Of a DNA stretch of 64,000 nucleotides, positions 34,536 through 45,767 are shown one piece after another (the stretch's first letter is position 1; every line of letters begins with the position of its first letter). The DNA is from Nigrospora sphaerica. Lineage: Eukaryota; Ascomycota; Sordariomycetes; Amphisphaeriales; Apiosporaceae. The notes beneath the pieces were generated by a model. That model was not told the origin of the DNA. It searched no databases and worked only from the letters and a program-made list of their open reading frames with translations. Where the stretch lies: positions 4,898,001 to 4,962,000 of the forward strand of contig JAGVVL010000001.1 of NCBI GenBank assembly GCA_018287875.1. The letters are read 5' to 3'. Position numbers and translations under genes: made by a program.

Positions 34536-36960
34536 CTCTCCCTCCCACTAACACCTTACACACCACCGTAAGGGATGTGTTCTTGATACAAGGCGCTCCC
34601 GTCGTGACCCTCAGACAAGGACCGGCCCAGCCCCGGCCCCAGCCTCGACAGGCCGCCCATGCCATCCATGGATGCCCCCATTCCCGGTCACTCTCTCCCA
34701 CCCCTCATCGTCCTCCCTGCCCGCCAGCCTGCCTCGTCCTCGCTCCCTCACACCACCCCACGAAAGCCCCATTTCTTTTATAGACATCCATGCTGGTTAA
34801 TGCTTGTCATACCACGATCGCTCACAGGAGAAACGTTGTAATCCACCCGGGCACCTGCGCGGCCCTCTGCTCTTCACCCTGGTCCACTGCTGCTATACTT
34901 ATAATGCCTGTCGTTTTTGTTTCCGGGGTAGGACGTGGTCGTTCTTGTTCGTCTGGTCGTTGTTGGCACCACGATCACATATAACAAGCCGTGTGCACAT
35001 GCTGCCGGAGTCGTTGTCGAACCTCCATAACTTTTTCCCATTCTAGTTTTACCCTTAACCATCCGCCTTCTCTCCCGTCCTGTCCGCCAGTCCCCTTCCC
35101 TCTTTACGGCCACCCTCCGCCCCAAAAGCCATCGGACCGGCGCTTGCTGCTTTCCCACTCATCTCATTCATCCCTCCCTCCGGTCGAGTCTTTTAGGACC
35201 ACTTGTTGACCTGGTATGTCCACCGTTGGCCTGCCCGTCGTGTCGTTTTATTCCGCTGACCGGGCGAGTAGTCCGCCAGTAGGCTATCCTCTTGGCCTCC
35301 AGCACGGCCGCAGTGCCCATCAGACCCACTGCCAACTATGTGTGATTTCACCAAGAACTACTACATATACACGTCCTGCGTCGACCCCGGCGCCCATTTC
35401 GTCCGAACCTCGGTGGACGGCTGCCGCGAACGTTCCTGCCCGAGGGGCCCGCATGAGCGCTACATCGTCCTGCCGGGCCGGTGCCCGTTATGTGGCTGAC
35501 GCCGCCCTGGCTCACTTTTTGGCTCACGCGTCGGCCGACCCGACGCCGACCCGACGGGATGGCCACTCCCGTATGACTTGCCATGAGGCCGGTCGGCAGC
35601 TGGTCTTGCTGGCCGTGTGCAGGCGCTGTTCTCTTGGCACCGACACTCCCCCAAAGGACGGGCGGGGACCCGTCACGCCTAGAGCCCGCGAGCTGGCGCT
35701 CCCGTGAACGCTTGGGATGGGCCGCGCGCCGCTGCGTAATGGCAACGGCTGCGTGCGTCGGGGGCGCCACTTGGGAAACACGCACGAGGCGGGCCTTCGA
35801 ACAGGGCATCCTCGCCTTCCATCCGGGCCCGAATTGGCGAGTGGAGTTCGCTCGCGCACTTTCTTTGTCTTTCGGTGTCGCGGTCTGGGGTACGAAAGGG
35901 TACTTACACAGAGAGCCCGTCTCGATGCCAGGAGCATGCCCCCCTTCCCCGGTTTCGCCCTCTCCTTTCTTTCCTTTTTTGTTCATCCTGCCGCGTCGGG
36001 TGCGGCGGGGTTGCTATTACGGCGCGCATTTTGTTCGGCATTGGGGATACCAACCGGCGCATGGGGTCTTGAAAAGAAAAAGCAACTGGTACGTTTGGTT
36101 TTTGGAGTCATACGGCTTGGGCTGGAACTGCATAGGGAGGGAAACTGGATGGACACGGCCTGTTCGGCGTTAGAGGGGCCTGCCGAGGAGACTTGCTTCG
36201 GTGGCGGTCTCAACGTGGCAAGGTACCTATAATAAATGGTTATAATAGCGCGCCCTTGGGTCCAATCTGCGAGTGCTCCCCTCCTCGGATGCCGGCAATC
36301 CACCCAATCGCCTGTGCTCCCCCCCGATGAGCACGTATGGCTGGCCGTCCACGATGAGGGACGGGATGTTCGGGCTTGCGACGAGGGCGTCGGCGGTGCA
36401 GGCGAGCTGGTTTCCCAAGTGCGCACAACACGACGGTTCCAGGATGGAATCTCGCGCCCTTCCACCACCGGTGGGGGGTGGAGGTATAGCCGTCGGCTGG
36501 TATAGGCATGGGGGGAGCAAGCATCCTTCGGCGGGCTTTTGCCCAGGTGGCAGCTCGGACGGGGTTCCTCGTGTCGAGCAGCCGGCGTACCCGCCACGCC
36601 CCCTCCCCCCACCCCTTTGATGGCGCGCGGGTGATGTTCCCCTGGTTTTGGCCCACCCCGTCGACCAGCCCCGGCTCGCTCTCTCTCTCTCTCTCCCGAT
36701 CTATCCTTTCCCGCTCCCCGCTGAGCCTCTTGCAGGCGCGAGACGTCAGAGGGGGGGGCTGGGCGGACGCAAGAAGGCCCATGCTGGCCAAGAGCCCCTC
36801 CCCCCTGCTGACCGAAGGGGGGGGGTCAGGTCTACCAATACAGTAGTTTGGGACCCGGTCACTGTAGGGGGGAGGGTGACCGGGGGAGCCGGGTAGGGAG
36901 ACAGAGAGAGCCCTGCTTGGCTATTATAGCGGGTCACTGGGCTGACGGCATAGGATCACC

Positions 36961-37134
36961 AGTCGGGTTCAGGGCTTGAGAGCGAGGGCGAGTGAGAGGA
37001 GAAAGGAGCCCCGAGAGAGAGGGGGAGAGAGGGAGAAGGGGAGGGGGGAGAGAGATAGACAGAGGGATGAGACGCGCACACACACACAGAGGGAGAGACA
37101 GAAAGAGAGAGATAGGAAGGGGAAGCAGGAAGAG
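36961..37134 (+). repeat. Purine-rich tract of about 170 bases
   Basis: The plus strand is almost only A and G (gagagaggggg, gggagaagggg, agagagagatagacag), with a short acacacacac break near 37078-37088. Such polypurine stretches can form triplex structures; here that is inference only. Confidence 0.8.
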
Positions 37135-38109
37135 GGCTGTCTAGCAGGAGGAGGTGGTGGTGGAGCGGGTTGGTGACGTGCTGGGCATTCCTGGACGATG
37201 GGCGACAATTCCTCCCCCGAGCAGGGAAGCGGCTCGGCCGGGGTGGAACGTAAATGGACACCCGGAGGGATATTTCCTCGTGACTCCGTTCCTCCCCCTC
37301 CTCTTACTGCGCATACAAAACGCACCGATACAGGGGTTCCCATACCGAGGGAGACGCCCGCTGTGCCGCTTTCTCCCTACGGTTTTTTTTTGGTGGCCTG
37401 CAATTCCCATGGGACCCAGAAAGCATCTTGGCTTAGCTTTCCGGTCTTTCCAGCCACGACGTGCAAGCAGGAGAGGCCGAGCCGGCTCCCCGCCCCACCC
37501 ACTTTCCCCTTGGCCTGCCCGTTCGTTCGGGGAGGCGAGCAGGGGGCAGGGGGTAGCCCTATCTTGGATTCCCAGGCCACATGGGCATGCGCGTGCGCGC
37601 AATGGCATGCCGCCGACGGTGGGGTTGGCACTGAGAGAGGGGTGTGAGGGGGCTAGATGTGTCGTCTCGGGTGCATAGATGGGGGGCCGTTACGCGGGCG
37701 CGCGCGTCTGCGTCGGTGCGGCCGAGGGTCCTTTTGTCCACGTATTTCATATGGAGCGATGGTCTCGGCGGAAGCAAGGGGGAAGCGACTGCTCGTAGAA
37801 AGCGGTTGCGACTTTCGAGGCTATCCATCTGGGCGATTCTGGCCCCAGAGCTGCTCACTCGGCCGGTGGGCGGACGAGGCTTCCTTAGGTACGTAAGGGG
37901 GATGAGGGAACGAATAAGTAACCCCCGGCGTTGTATGTAAGTCCTTAGCCGTTGTCGACCTCGTCGTCGCGTTGGCCCGGCGAAGGGGGGATGGGGGGAG
38001 GCGGAGGGGGAGAAGGAAGGGGAAAAGAAAGCGTTCAAGTAGCATCGCATCTCATCTCCAGGGATCATCCCCATGCAGCCCTAGTAAAGCACGCCGGTGT
38101 GTTTACATA

Positions 38110-38218
38110 TGTGCGAGTGTGTGCGTGTGCGAGCATGTGCGTGTGCGAGTGTGTGCGTGTGCGATTGTGTGCGTGTGCGCGTGCGCGTGTCGCCGTTGCT
38201 GCCGCCGCCGCCGCCGCC
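38110..38218 (+). repeat. Alternating GT/GC repeat followed by (GCC)n
   Basis: About 80 bases of gtgtgcgtgtgcgag-type alternating purine/pyrimidine sequence run straight into gctgccgccgccgccgccgcc. Alternating GT/GC DNA is the classical Z-DNA-prone type. Confidence 0.85.
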
Positions 38219-39906
38219 TACCCCATCTTGGCTTTGGACTGGTCGGGCCTCGTTTGCCATGAAGTCCTATTCCCCCATCGAGGGGACCCAAGAGGGGACG
38301 CGAAACCCGTTACATACACAGCCGCGAGTGGGGAAGAGGACGGGATCGGTCTGGCAGGCCGGGGGGCCCGAGCGGGCATTGCCCATGCCATCTGTAGCCT
38401 CCAGGCTCGTCTGACCCATGTCAAATGAGAAGCATGCGAATGTGCTTGCTTGCCAGGACATGGAACATCCATGCGTGCCCGCCGCCTGCAAGTACGATCG
38501 ATACCTGCCTGTTGTTTCCCGGTTCTGTCCCAACAACATCTCTGGGAAAAGTAAGTCCCTACCTACCCACTCGGCTCTGCTCGAGCAGGAATGTAAGTAC
38601 ATATACCAATCATCCAGGCTCGTCAAGGGAGCTCATTTGGGTTAGATAAGTACCTACCCAGGCGCTTCTATACTTGTGCGTGCGTCGTAGTCGTCGTCTC
38701 GTCGTCATCCCTTGGCGAGGGTGTGGGATGGACACGCTCGTACCGTTTCACCTGGCACGGAGCGCCCTCTTGCTGCTGCCGTATCGGCCACTAGCAGCCT
38801 TGCTTTTTTAGCGGCCATGTCGTTCAGAGCTGGTGGGGTCGGGGTTGAGGAGGGGGGTTGGGGGGGCCCTGATGCCCATCTTGGATCGAACCCATGGATG
38901 GGTGCAATGGATTTTCCTGACAGATGGAGCCCTGGCCCGTCCCACCCTACCTTTCCGCTGGCGTCTTCCGGACCGTCTCTCCCCGCCGCCCGCCAAGGCG
39001 AAAGGAAAGGTACTAAAAAACCACAGCTACAAACGTCTTCCCTCCGTCCCGTCCGGCGCTCAAGGCAACGAGCTAAGGAACAGATGCCAACCTTGGCGGG
39101 CGGCCCATCCATGAATCCGGGTCGACCCAAGGTTGTCCAGACGTCTCATCGACTGGGTTGGGAGGGATCCGACTTTGCGCTATCCAGCTCGTCGCAATTT
39201 TCTTCCCGACGCCGTCTCTGTATCCCCCCCCACACATCCCGGGGCCCCACCTTCCCTGCCCCGCCATTCTCTGCCCCGCCATTCTCTCCGGCCGGACTTC
39301 AGCCGATAGGGAACGGACCTCCTTCGGGATGCCGGCACGAGACCAGACCAGACGGGCCTCAACTGAACCGCGTCTCGGTGCGGCGCAGGGGCGACGACTA
39401 CGTTGGCGTCGCCATCCCGTCGTCTCACGCATGTGGCTACGGCTTTTTAGTCATCCCTACTCGTGGCACGGGGGGTGGGTGGTCAGGATTCGTCGTGCCA
39501 TTGCCTCTCGACTCCTTGCTTTCACCTCGTCTTTCTCTCTCCCCTTTCGCCTCCGTCCGGCAAAACCCCCTCTCGCCTGCATTCACTGTTCTCCGCCCGG
39601 TGGTTACCGCTCTCGCGAATCGGCCAAACCACCACCCGTAGCTCTGCTAGTTGTACTCCGGCACCCAGCTGGCCAATGGGATGCTCGCCGGCGCCTTCGC
39701 AAGGCGTCCATCAAGTGACTCAGAACACAAGCTGTTTTGCAAAGCCCCCGGTCCCGTCCGTTTCCGGCATCCTCCGCCGAATTTTTCCGCATCGTAGCAG
39801 TCAAACCGCGGGAGCAATCCAATCCGCGGATGGCGCATGACTCCCGACCGTGGGCCCCGTCTTGATCTGCACGGCCGTCACGACGAGCTGGCAACCCTTC
39901 TGCTCT

Positions 39907-42900
39907 CTACTCTTCGAGGGGGTAGAGCGCTTTCAGCACCGTCCAACACCACAGTGCTGTGGCGTCAACGTCTTTGAGATCCCGGATCCAGTCAATGTAG
40001 AGGGATGTGGTCTGCTTGGCGTCCAGGTCGAACCTGTCCCCTAGGTGTGTCGCGCGAACGCGGATGAGTATCGGGACCTGTTGGGAAAGGTGCAATATGA
40101 TCAAGTTCCCCAGAAGGTTCTGCGACCAGCAGAACAAGCAGGGCACCAGCCGCTTCTGGTCCCGTATGGGAGACATGGTGATGGGCCAGAGTACTGCGGC
40201 GTCCGGGTTAGCACGGTGACGCAAGAAAAGCCGGGGGAGCGAACTGAAAGGGGGCGCCGCGTCAGGGTTTGGCTTACAGATACTCTTGAGGGCAATGGCG
40301 ACGCCCTCGGCATCCTCGTGCGTCATGCTCTCCGGGTGGTGAAGCGCCTTGTACAAATACGGCCGATGAACCAGGTACCTGACGTAGTAGTACCGGGTCC
40401 GGAGTATGGCAACCTGGATGTCGGCGGCAGCTGCGTGGATGTTGAGATCGGTCGTAAAGACGTAGCTGTTGGACAGGCCCGAAATGTGCGACGAAAAGGC
40501 CGGTTGTGCTAGAGCCGACATGTTCTCGCCCGTGTCTTCTTGCCAGCAGAGATACGACGGCAGCATCCCGCGCCACTGGTCGAGCTGCACTGACAGTTGC
40601 TTGATAGTCCCCGTCACCGCCTGCGCCTCCGCGGCCCCGATGGCTTTCATCGCGGCCATGTCAGTACCGAGTGGCGGAGGATGGATCCGGAAGATCAGGG
40701 GCACCCCACAGGCCGGGCCACGCGAGGACACAACTCACCATTGCTTAGCGTCGTGTGGAACTCGACCGACAGTCGGCGCAGCACTATCTGGGACGCAAAG
40801 TGCTCCCGGAAATGCGAGGTTTGGTTCCCTGCGTAGTCGTCCTCGGAGAAGGAGCCGGCGCTGAAATCCGGCAAGCCAACCAGGCTCTCAAACTTTTCCA
40901 GCCCCGTAAGGGGGATGTTGAACTCGAGGTTGAGGTAGCTGCCCAAGGAGTTAGTCGCCGCCGGCAAGGGGGAGCGAGGGAGCGCGTACGTTTCCATCAT
41001 GATGCAGTGCCAGAACAGCCTGCGGATGAGATCGGCACGGTGCGATGTTAGTTCCTCCGGGTGGCTGGGCGCAGTTAGTCAAGAGGAAGCCGGCCACCGA
41101 GTAGGGGAAACGTAGGAAGACCACTTGCCTCGTCAGCAGCGCCTGGCATGCCAGCGATGCCGAGATCGTCATCCGCCAGAAGTCCTGGGCCCCCGCGAGT
41201 TAGCTGCGGACCGCGCGCGCCCAAAGGGCGAAAGATGGCTGGAGTCTAGATGCGTACCGTGTGGCGACAGCAGCTTTGGTAGTAAAGGCTCCACGGGGTG
41301 TCAGTTGACGCGCTGGCTAAGGTTCCGCCGCGGGCAAAACGGAGGAAGGGCGGGTGAGTGGTGGCTTACGAGGCTAGTGCGAAGACCTGCACATTTTCGA
41401 TACTGCACTGTGTGAGACAAAATCCTAGCCGCTTCCTCGCTTCGTTGAAGAGAGCGAGCCCGGGAGGCCGCTCCAACGTGCCGCCCTTTACACCGCTTCG
41501 CTGGGTCAGAGGATTCCCCTGGACGCCGGCTATGGCCACCTCGCCCAACGCCATGACCAGAAAGGCAAGCGTTGCGTTGGTGCCCTCGCTGAAGCCGCCG
41601 CTGGCCAGGGAGGAAAGGATCTCGGCTTGGAACAGATCGCGGTCCATGATGGGGTAGAGGCGGTTGAAAGTGTCGAAGTAGGCCTTACTGAAGCGATGTA
41701 CACCCTCCCAGTTCATCGACAAGGACTCCGGACGCAGGCCGCCAGTGGGGTGGTTCGTCACCAGCCCGCCGTCGAGCGACGGCGTCCCGTCGGCGCCCAG
41801 GGCGCTGCCGACCGTGTCCACGGGCAGGGAGATGGCGCGGGCGTGGAGGCCCAGCATCACGGCCGACCCGTTCTCCTTCACGAGGGGCGCCAGGTTCACG
41901 CCGGGGTGCTTGGACGACTCCAACATTTGTTGTACAAAGGGCCAGGAGAGCGTCTTGTAGGCTGCCGAGGCGTACACGTAGTGGGTTTGGTGGGAAGAGC
42001 ACATGGCCGCTGCCGGGGTTTGCCCATCGGTTGGTGCTGACCAGGCACCGGAGTGGGCCGAATCCGGGGCGTACGAGGACTGGACCGGTGTGGGTTGCGG
42101 GTGAGACTCGAAGCCGGGGAGGGGCAACGCGCCGCGGAGGTTGATGCTATCGACCTTTCCATCGAGATTTCGGACGTCTCCTTCGAGATTCTTGATGCGG
42201 TCTAATATCTCCACAAGAGTCTTGTCCTTCCTGTCGATTGTCAGCTCACGACCCACGCTTCACGCTTCACGGCTCAAGCTTCACGCTTCACGGGGAAAGG
42301 GGGGGGGGGGGGGCGGATGGGCCACCGCCTCGCGTCGCGTCGCGCGGCGCGCGCGCGGCGGGCACGACGGCTGCCCCGAGGTCCTCGCTTACTTGGTGGG
42401 TTGCGGCTCGCGGTACCTGCACTCAAGCTACGGCCATTAACGGATTGCATCGGGTCGGGAAGGGAGAAGCCGTGTCGTACATTCATGCGCTGGCAGGCGA
42501 TGCACTTGGGGCGGTCCTCGGAGCATCGTTGTTTCCTCTGTAGGGGGTCCGTCCAGGTCAGTCACGGCCGGAGGGAGCGGTGGACGGGCTGGCTTACTGC
42601 TCGGCAGTTCTCGCACTGGTGAAGGAAGTCAGCTTTTCTGGCCCCGTCGACCGCGTTTGCACCGAGACCCGGACCGCCGGGCGCCGGGGGGGTCGGGCAG
42701 GAGAGCCGGTCCTCCCCCGCCCTCCCCCGGTGCCCCCGGGGTCGGTCCCCCCGTCCCAAGGCGGTGCCGCGCCGCGAGGGGAGGCTCGCCGGGTCGCTTC
42801 GGGTCGGGCGCCAGGGCGAAGGCGCGACTTACTGCTTGAGCGGCGATGGCCCCTCTCTCTTTCCGGTTGTTGGAAGAAGGGGTGGCCGGGCCAGCGGAGC

Positions 42901-42931
42901 TCGAGTCTCTAGGAAGGGGCTCGGTATTCAT
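39907..42931 (-). CDS. Zn(II)2Cys6 transcription factor with fungal-specific TF domain
   Basis: Nuclear DNA-binding regulator of the Gal4 class. Ten exons: 42931-42833, 42615-42598, 42537-42481, 42427-42393, 42230-41370, 41312-41258, 41184-41129, 41064-40739, 40643-40278 and 40193-39907, giving 719 residues. Zinc ligands C34, C37, C44, C51, C54 and C61 make a perfect CX2CX6CX6CX2CX6C cluster spread over three exons. The linker and a coiled-coil-like dimerisation segment (LVEILDRIKNLEGDVRNLDG) follow. The middle domain (about 210-560) shows the fungal_trans pattern: YFDTFNRLYPIMDRDLF, DFWRMTISASLACQALL, ADLIRRLFWHCIMME and LPLTGLE-like IPLTGLEKFESLVGLPDF. Less certain borders are the acceptors of exon 6 (41312; CCAG chosen over a nearer GGAG) and exon 9 (40643; AAAG). 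Intron 41065-41128 has a GC donor. The target genes are unknown and no cluster surrounds it. Confidence 0.88.
41065..41128 (-). other. GC-AG intron in transcription-factor gene
   Basis: Donor ACGAG|GCAAGT, acceptor GCCCAG|CCAC. The join gives CQALLTSHPEELTSHRADL, a family-like segment; the GT further on breaks the frame. Confidence 0.8.
42231..42392 (-). repeat. Low-complexity intron: direct repeats, G15 run, CG block
   Basis: The 162-nt intron between zinc-cluster linker and coiled coil holds repeated cgcttcacg units (42254-42293), a 15-base G run (42299-42313) and a CG-alternating block (42329-42362). All three are non-coding in the chosen model. Confidence 0.75.
42598..42615 (-). other. 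18-nt microexon of the zinc cluster
   Basis: Exon of six codons (CENCRA), flanked by CACCAG and GTAAGC. It supplies the first two zinc ligands, C34 and C37. Without it the cluster cannot form, which supports its reality. Confidence 0.8.
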
Positions 42932-45767
42932 TCTCCACAGGGCGCAGATGAGGCCGTGGCCCTTATGACGGACTGGCAACGCTCAATACACACGACAACT
43001 TGACGATGGGCCGGTTTCTGTCTCGGAGCGTCCAGCCAAGAGCAGTCTGGGCAAAGGAAACGGGGGAGTCGGACGCGGCGCCGGAACTTGTGACCTAGGA
43101 GGGCTAGGTCGGCAGGGCCCCCCTTCGTTTATCCAATGCAGCAACCGGGCTGGAGACACCGCTCGGAAACGCAAGGCGCTTTCAGTTCCCACGGGCGAGG
43201 TACGTGTATAGCAATGTGCGCGCGCCGGGCACACGAGCTGGGCCAACCCGTTCTCAAACGTGGGCGACACGTGCGAAAGTGGTCCCCGGTTTGTTGGTGC
43301 TCATCGTTAGCACCAAATAGGGCAGCCAAAGGCAAATACCGGCTCGACACAGGATGGGAAAAACCTCTGGATTGGGATGGTCAAGGAAGACTCGCCGGCC
43401 GCAGCGGGCAAAAACCCGATTGTTTTTGGCGGAGTAGGGTGGGCTGCGCCGCGGAGCCGGCCCCGGCTCCCCGCCCAGGCCTATCGAGTTTGCGGGCGTG
43501 GGATGGGAGTCAGTAGAGGTAGACTTTGGGCCTATCGGCGGCGCGCATGCGGGAGCGCTGCCGGGTCTCTCCCTCCCAGCGACGCCTGTTTTCACATCCC
43601 ATGTCGTCTGTCCTACGGGCCTCCAGCCTGGCCTGGACGGGACGCCAGCTACAGCGGAACCAGCTTCTGCCCGCCTAGGGAAGGGAGGGGGCAGGGCCAG
43701 ATCGCTTTGGACCAGGAAGCATCAGCTCGCGTGCGTCCCTGTCTAGTTAAGACGGTCCTCGCAGTCGCGGCGCGCCACCCACTCACTCACTCGCTGAACG
43801 CACCCTCCCCCTTGCCCCCTTCCGCCGCGCGACCGGCCCGCGCCTCTGCTGGCCCTGGCGATGGCGGCGGAAAAGACCCCGGGCTTCGTCGTCAGCTTTG
43901 CAAATAATTCTTCGCCACCGCCCTTCCGCCAGCGCAGCGTCGTATCGCCCTGTGAACGGTGGGGAGGGGAAATTCGGGGCCGCCGACGCAAACTCAATCG
44001 CCGGATCCGACGTCACGCTGCATCGTGGACAACGAGCAACAGCCCCCTCTCCCCCCTCTCTCTCTTTTCTCTCTTTCTCTCCCTGTCTCTCTTTCTCTCT
44101 CCACCCTCCCGCCCGTACGCCGTCCGGCTGGCGGTCTGGGCGTGCGAGGAGAGTTCGTGGATGGCGGGGAAGGAAACCGACGCCAGTAACCTTGGGACAC
44201 AAAGAGGACCTGCCCGGCCTTCGTCTCGAGGATGGTCGTTGGCGGCGAGACGAGAGGATAGGGAGCCCGGCCGAGTGATGGGTTATTGGGAGGGGAGGGG
44301 GGGGGGGGGGAGGCAAAGCGGTTCGGCACGGCATATTTGGTGGGCGGCAGGGGTCGACACGGTAGGCCCGGCTTGGGGGCGGGGGAGGGCCGTGACCAGC
44401 CGTTTTGTAGGTACACCTGCGTACATACTTACAAGGTACTGCAGCCCCCAGGGGGCGGATACTGCGTAGAGGGGAAAAGGGCGGGAATGCAGAGTACAAC
44501 GTAGGTAGGTCTGGTGGGGTACCACATACGCAGTTGTGTGGTCATGGAAAAGACGGCAGAGGCAGATGGGAAAGACGCGGGAGAGATGGGAGGTAAGAAA
44601 TGGGACACCAGCGATCGAAGCTTTCTGACCCTCAAGATATAATGAGATATAACGAGATATGAAGAGATATAAAGAGGCCAAACCTGCACGCCCGGCACCA
44701 CCAGGGGCTTCTTTGCTCGTGCATCTCCGGTAAACCTTGTCGATTCCTGCCCAACGGATTCGGAGTCGCGATGTGACATCGGCTTTGCGTGGGCAGCAGG
44801 GTCGTCGTCGTCAGGTCGTTCTGCCGCCGCCGTCGCCGCCACCGCACGCAGGCACCCGTGACCGGCAAATGCGAACACGGACTGACAGGGACGAGCAGTC
44901 GGTCGGTCGGGCAGGCAGGAAAAGACGAAAGCAATCGCACGGTCAAAGCACGCCCGCCGGGCTTTATCATCTGTTCCACGACAGACCGGACCCTGCAGAA
45001 AGCAATGCGATCGCGATCGAGCCGTTCGATCTGACCGAGACGAGGTGCTTGGGACCGATGGGCGATCTTACCCGCTTCAGCATGCTTGTTGTGGGCGCCG
45101 TGGCAAGTGTCACGGAGACTCGGGGCTTCCTTGTCGTCATTCCTCATTCCCCACGACCGCTCTCTCGGGACGAGCGCCCGCGCATACGGTACGTATAGTT
45201 AGGATCTTTTGTCCCGGTCCGTCAATCAGATCCCGGTACCACCCCACCCGCCGAGCGCTGAGCCAGCATCGCGACCCCGGCAACCATCTTGCGTCTTGCG
45301 CCGCGCGATAAGGCCCTGCCCGCCTCCCCGGTCGACGTCGATGGTGCCCGCAGTCCAAGCGGGTCGGGGACTCGGGGCCCTTCCATACGATCCCATCTGC
45401 TACTTTCTTCCTGCTCGGCTCCCTACTGACACCTAACCGGCGTGGGGACTCTAGCCGTCATTGGCGCGTCCCTCTTCACGTCCACGTTGTTTCGAGTCAG
45501 TCGAACACGGCCAAGGGGAGCGAGCTCCGGCCTGGCGGTCTGCTTCTATTCTGCCTGAATGAATGCCTGCCTACGGGAACGCCTCGCGCAAGAGACTGGG
45601 TCCATTGGTCCGAATACACGTCCCCGCACCAGCTCCCAGATCGCGACGCTTGGCGTGGTTCGTTAACATAGGCACAGTTGGCGCAGGCGGCCTGGCAGCC
45701 CTGGCAAGACAGAAGACTTGTCATCCCGGCCGTCCGATTCCATGACGCGTCCTTCTTCGCATGGCCC
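42932..45767. other. Intergenic region, 2.8 kb
   Basis: 5' flank of the transcription-factor gene and 3' flank of the ubiquitin hydrolase gene. It contains a CT-rich tract (44041-44104), a 14-base G run (44297-44310) and agagatata repeats (44640-44672). Overlapping frames of 100-240 codons carry no recognisable motif. Confidence 0.55.

Larger units (their letters stand above)
27620..39906. other. 12.3 kb stretch without a convincing gene
   Basis: Between the CFEM gene and the transcription-factor gene I find no frame with a recognisable domain, splice-consistent exon chain or codon bias. The longest frames (33374-34162, 262 codons; 35348-35986 minus, 212 codons; 38712-39641, 309 codons) start at non-ATG codons or overlap one another and read as low-complexity Arg/Pro/Ser sequence. 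The stretch holds many simple repeats: (ggcgac)n at 33702-33748, CA repeats at 34296-34312 and 34490-34535, TC repeats near 36680-36695, a purine tract at 36961-37134, and a gtgtgcg/gcc block at 38110-38218. Copies of taggtaggt/acctacct recur (29505-29516, 31614-31623, 31745-31772, 38559-38570). It may hold long 5' leaders, regulatory DNA or non-coding transcripts. Confidence 0.55.

Noticed and set aside
38876..38900. tRNA-like B box (GTTCGATCC on the minus strand)
   Set aside because: The flanking five-base stem does not pair and no A box is found at the right distance.
38712..39641. 309-codon plus-strand ORF, the longest unassigned frame in the desert
   Set aside because: It starts at TTG, is Pro/Arg/Ser-rich without motifs, and overlaps other open frames; typical of GC-rich non-coding DNA.
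27620..39906. Eroded transposon or telomeric/centromeric repeat block as explanation of the desert
   Set aside because: I see no terminal repeats, transposase or reverse-transcriptase motifs, telomere arrays, or strongly AT-rich sequence.
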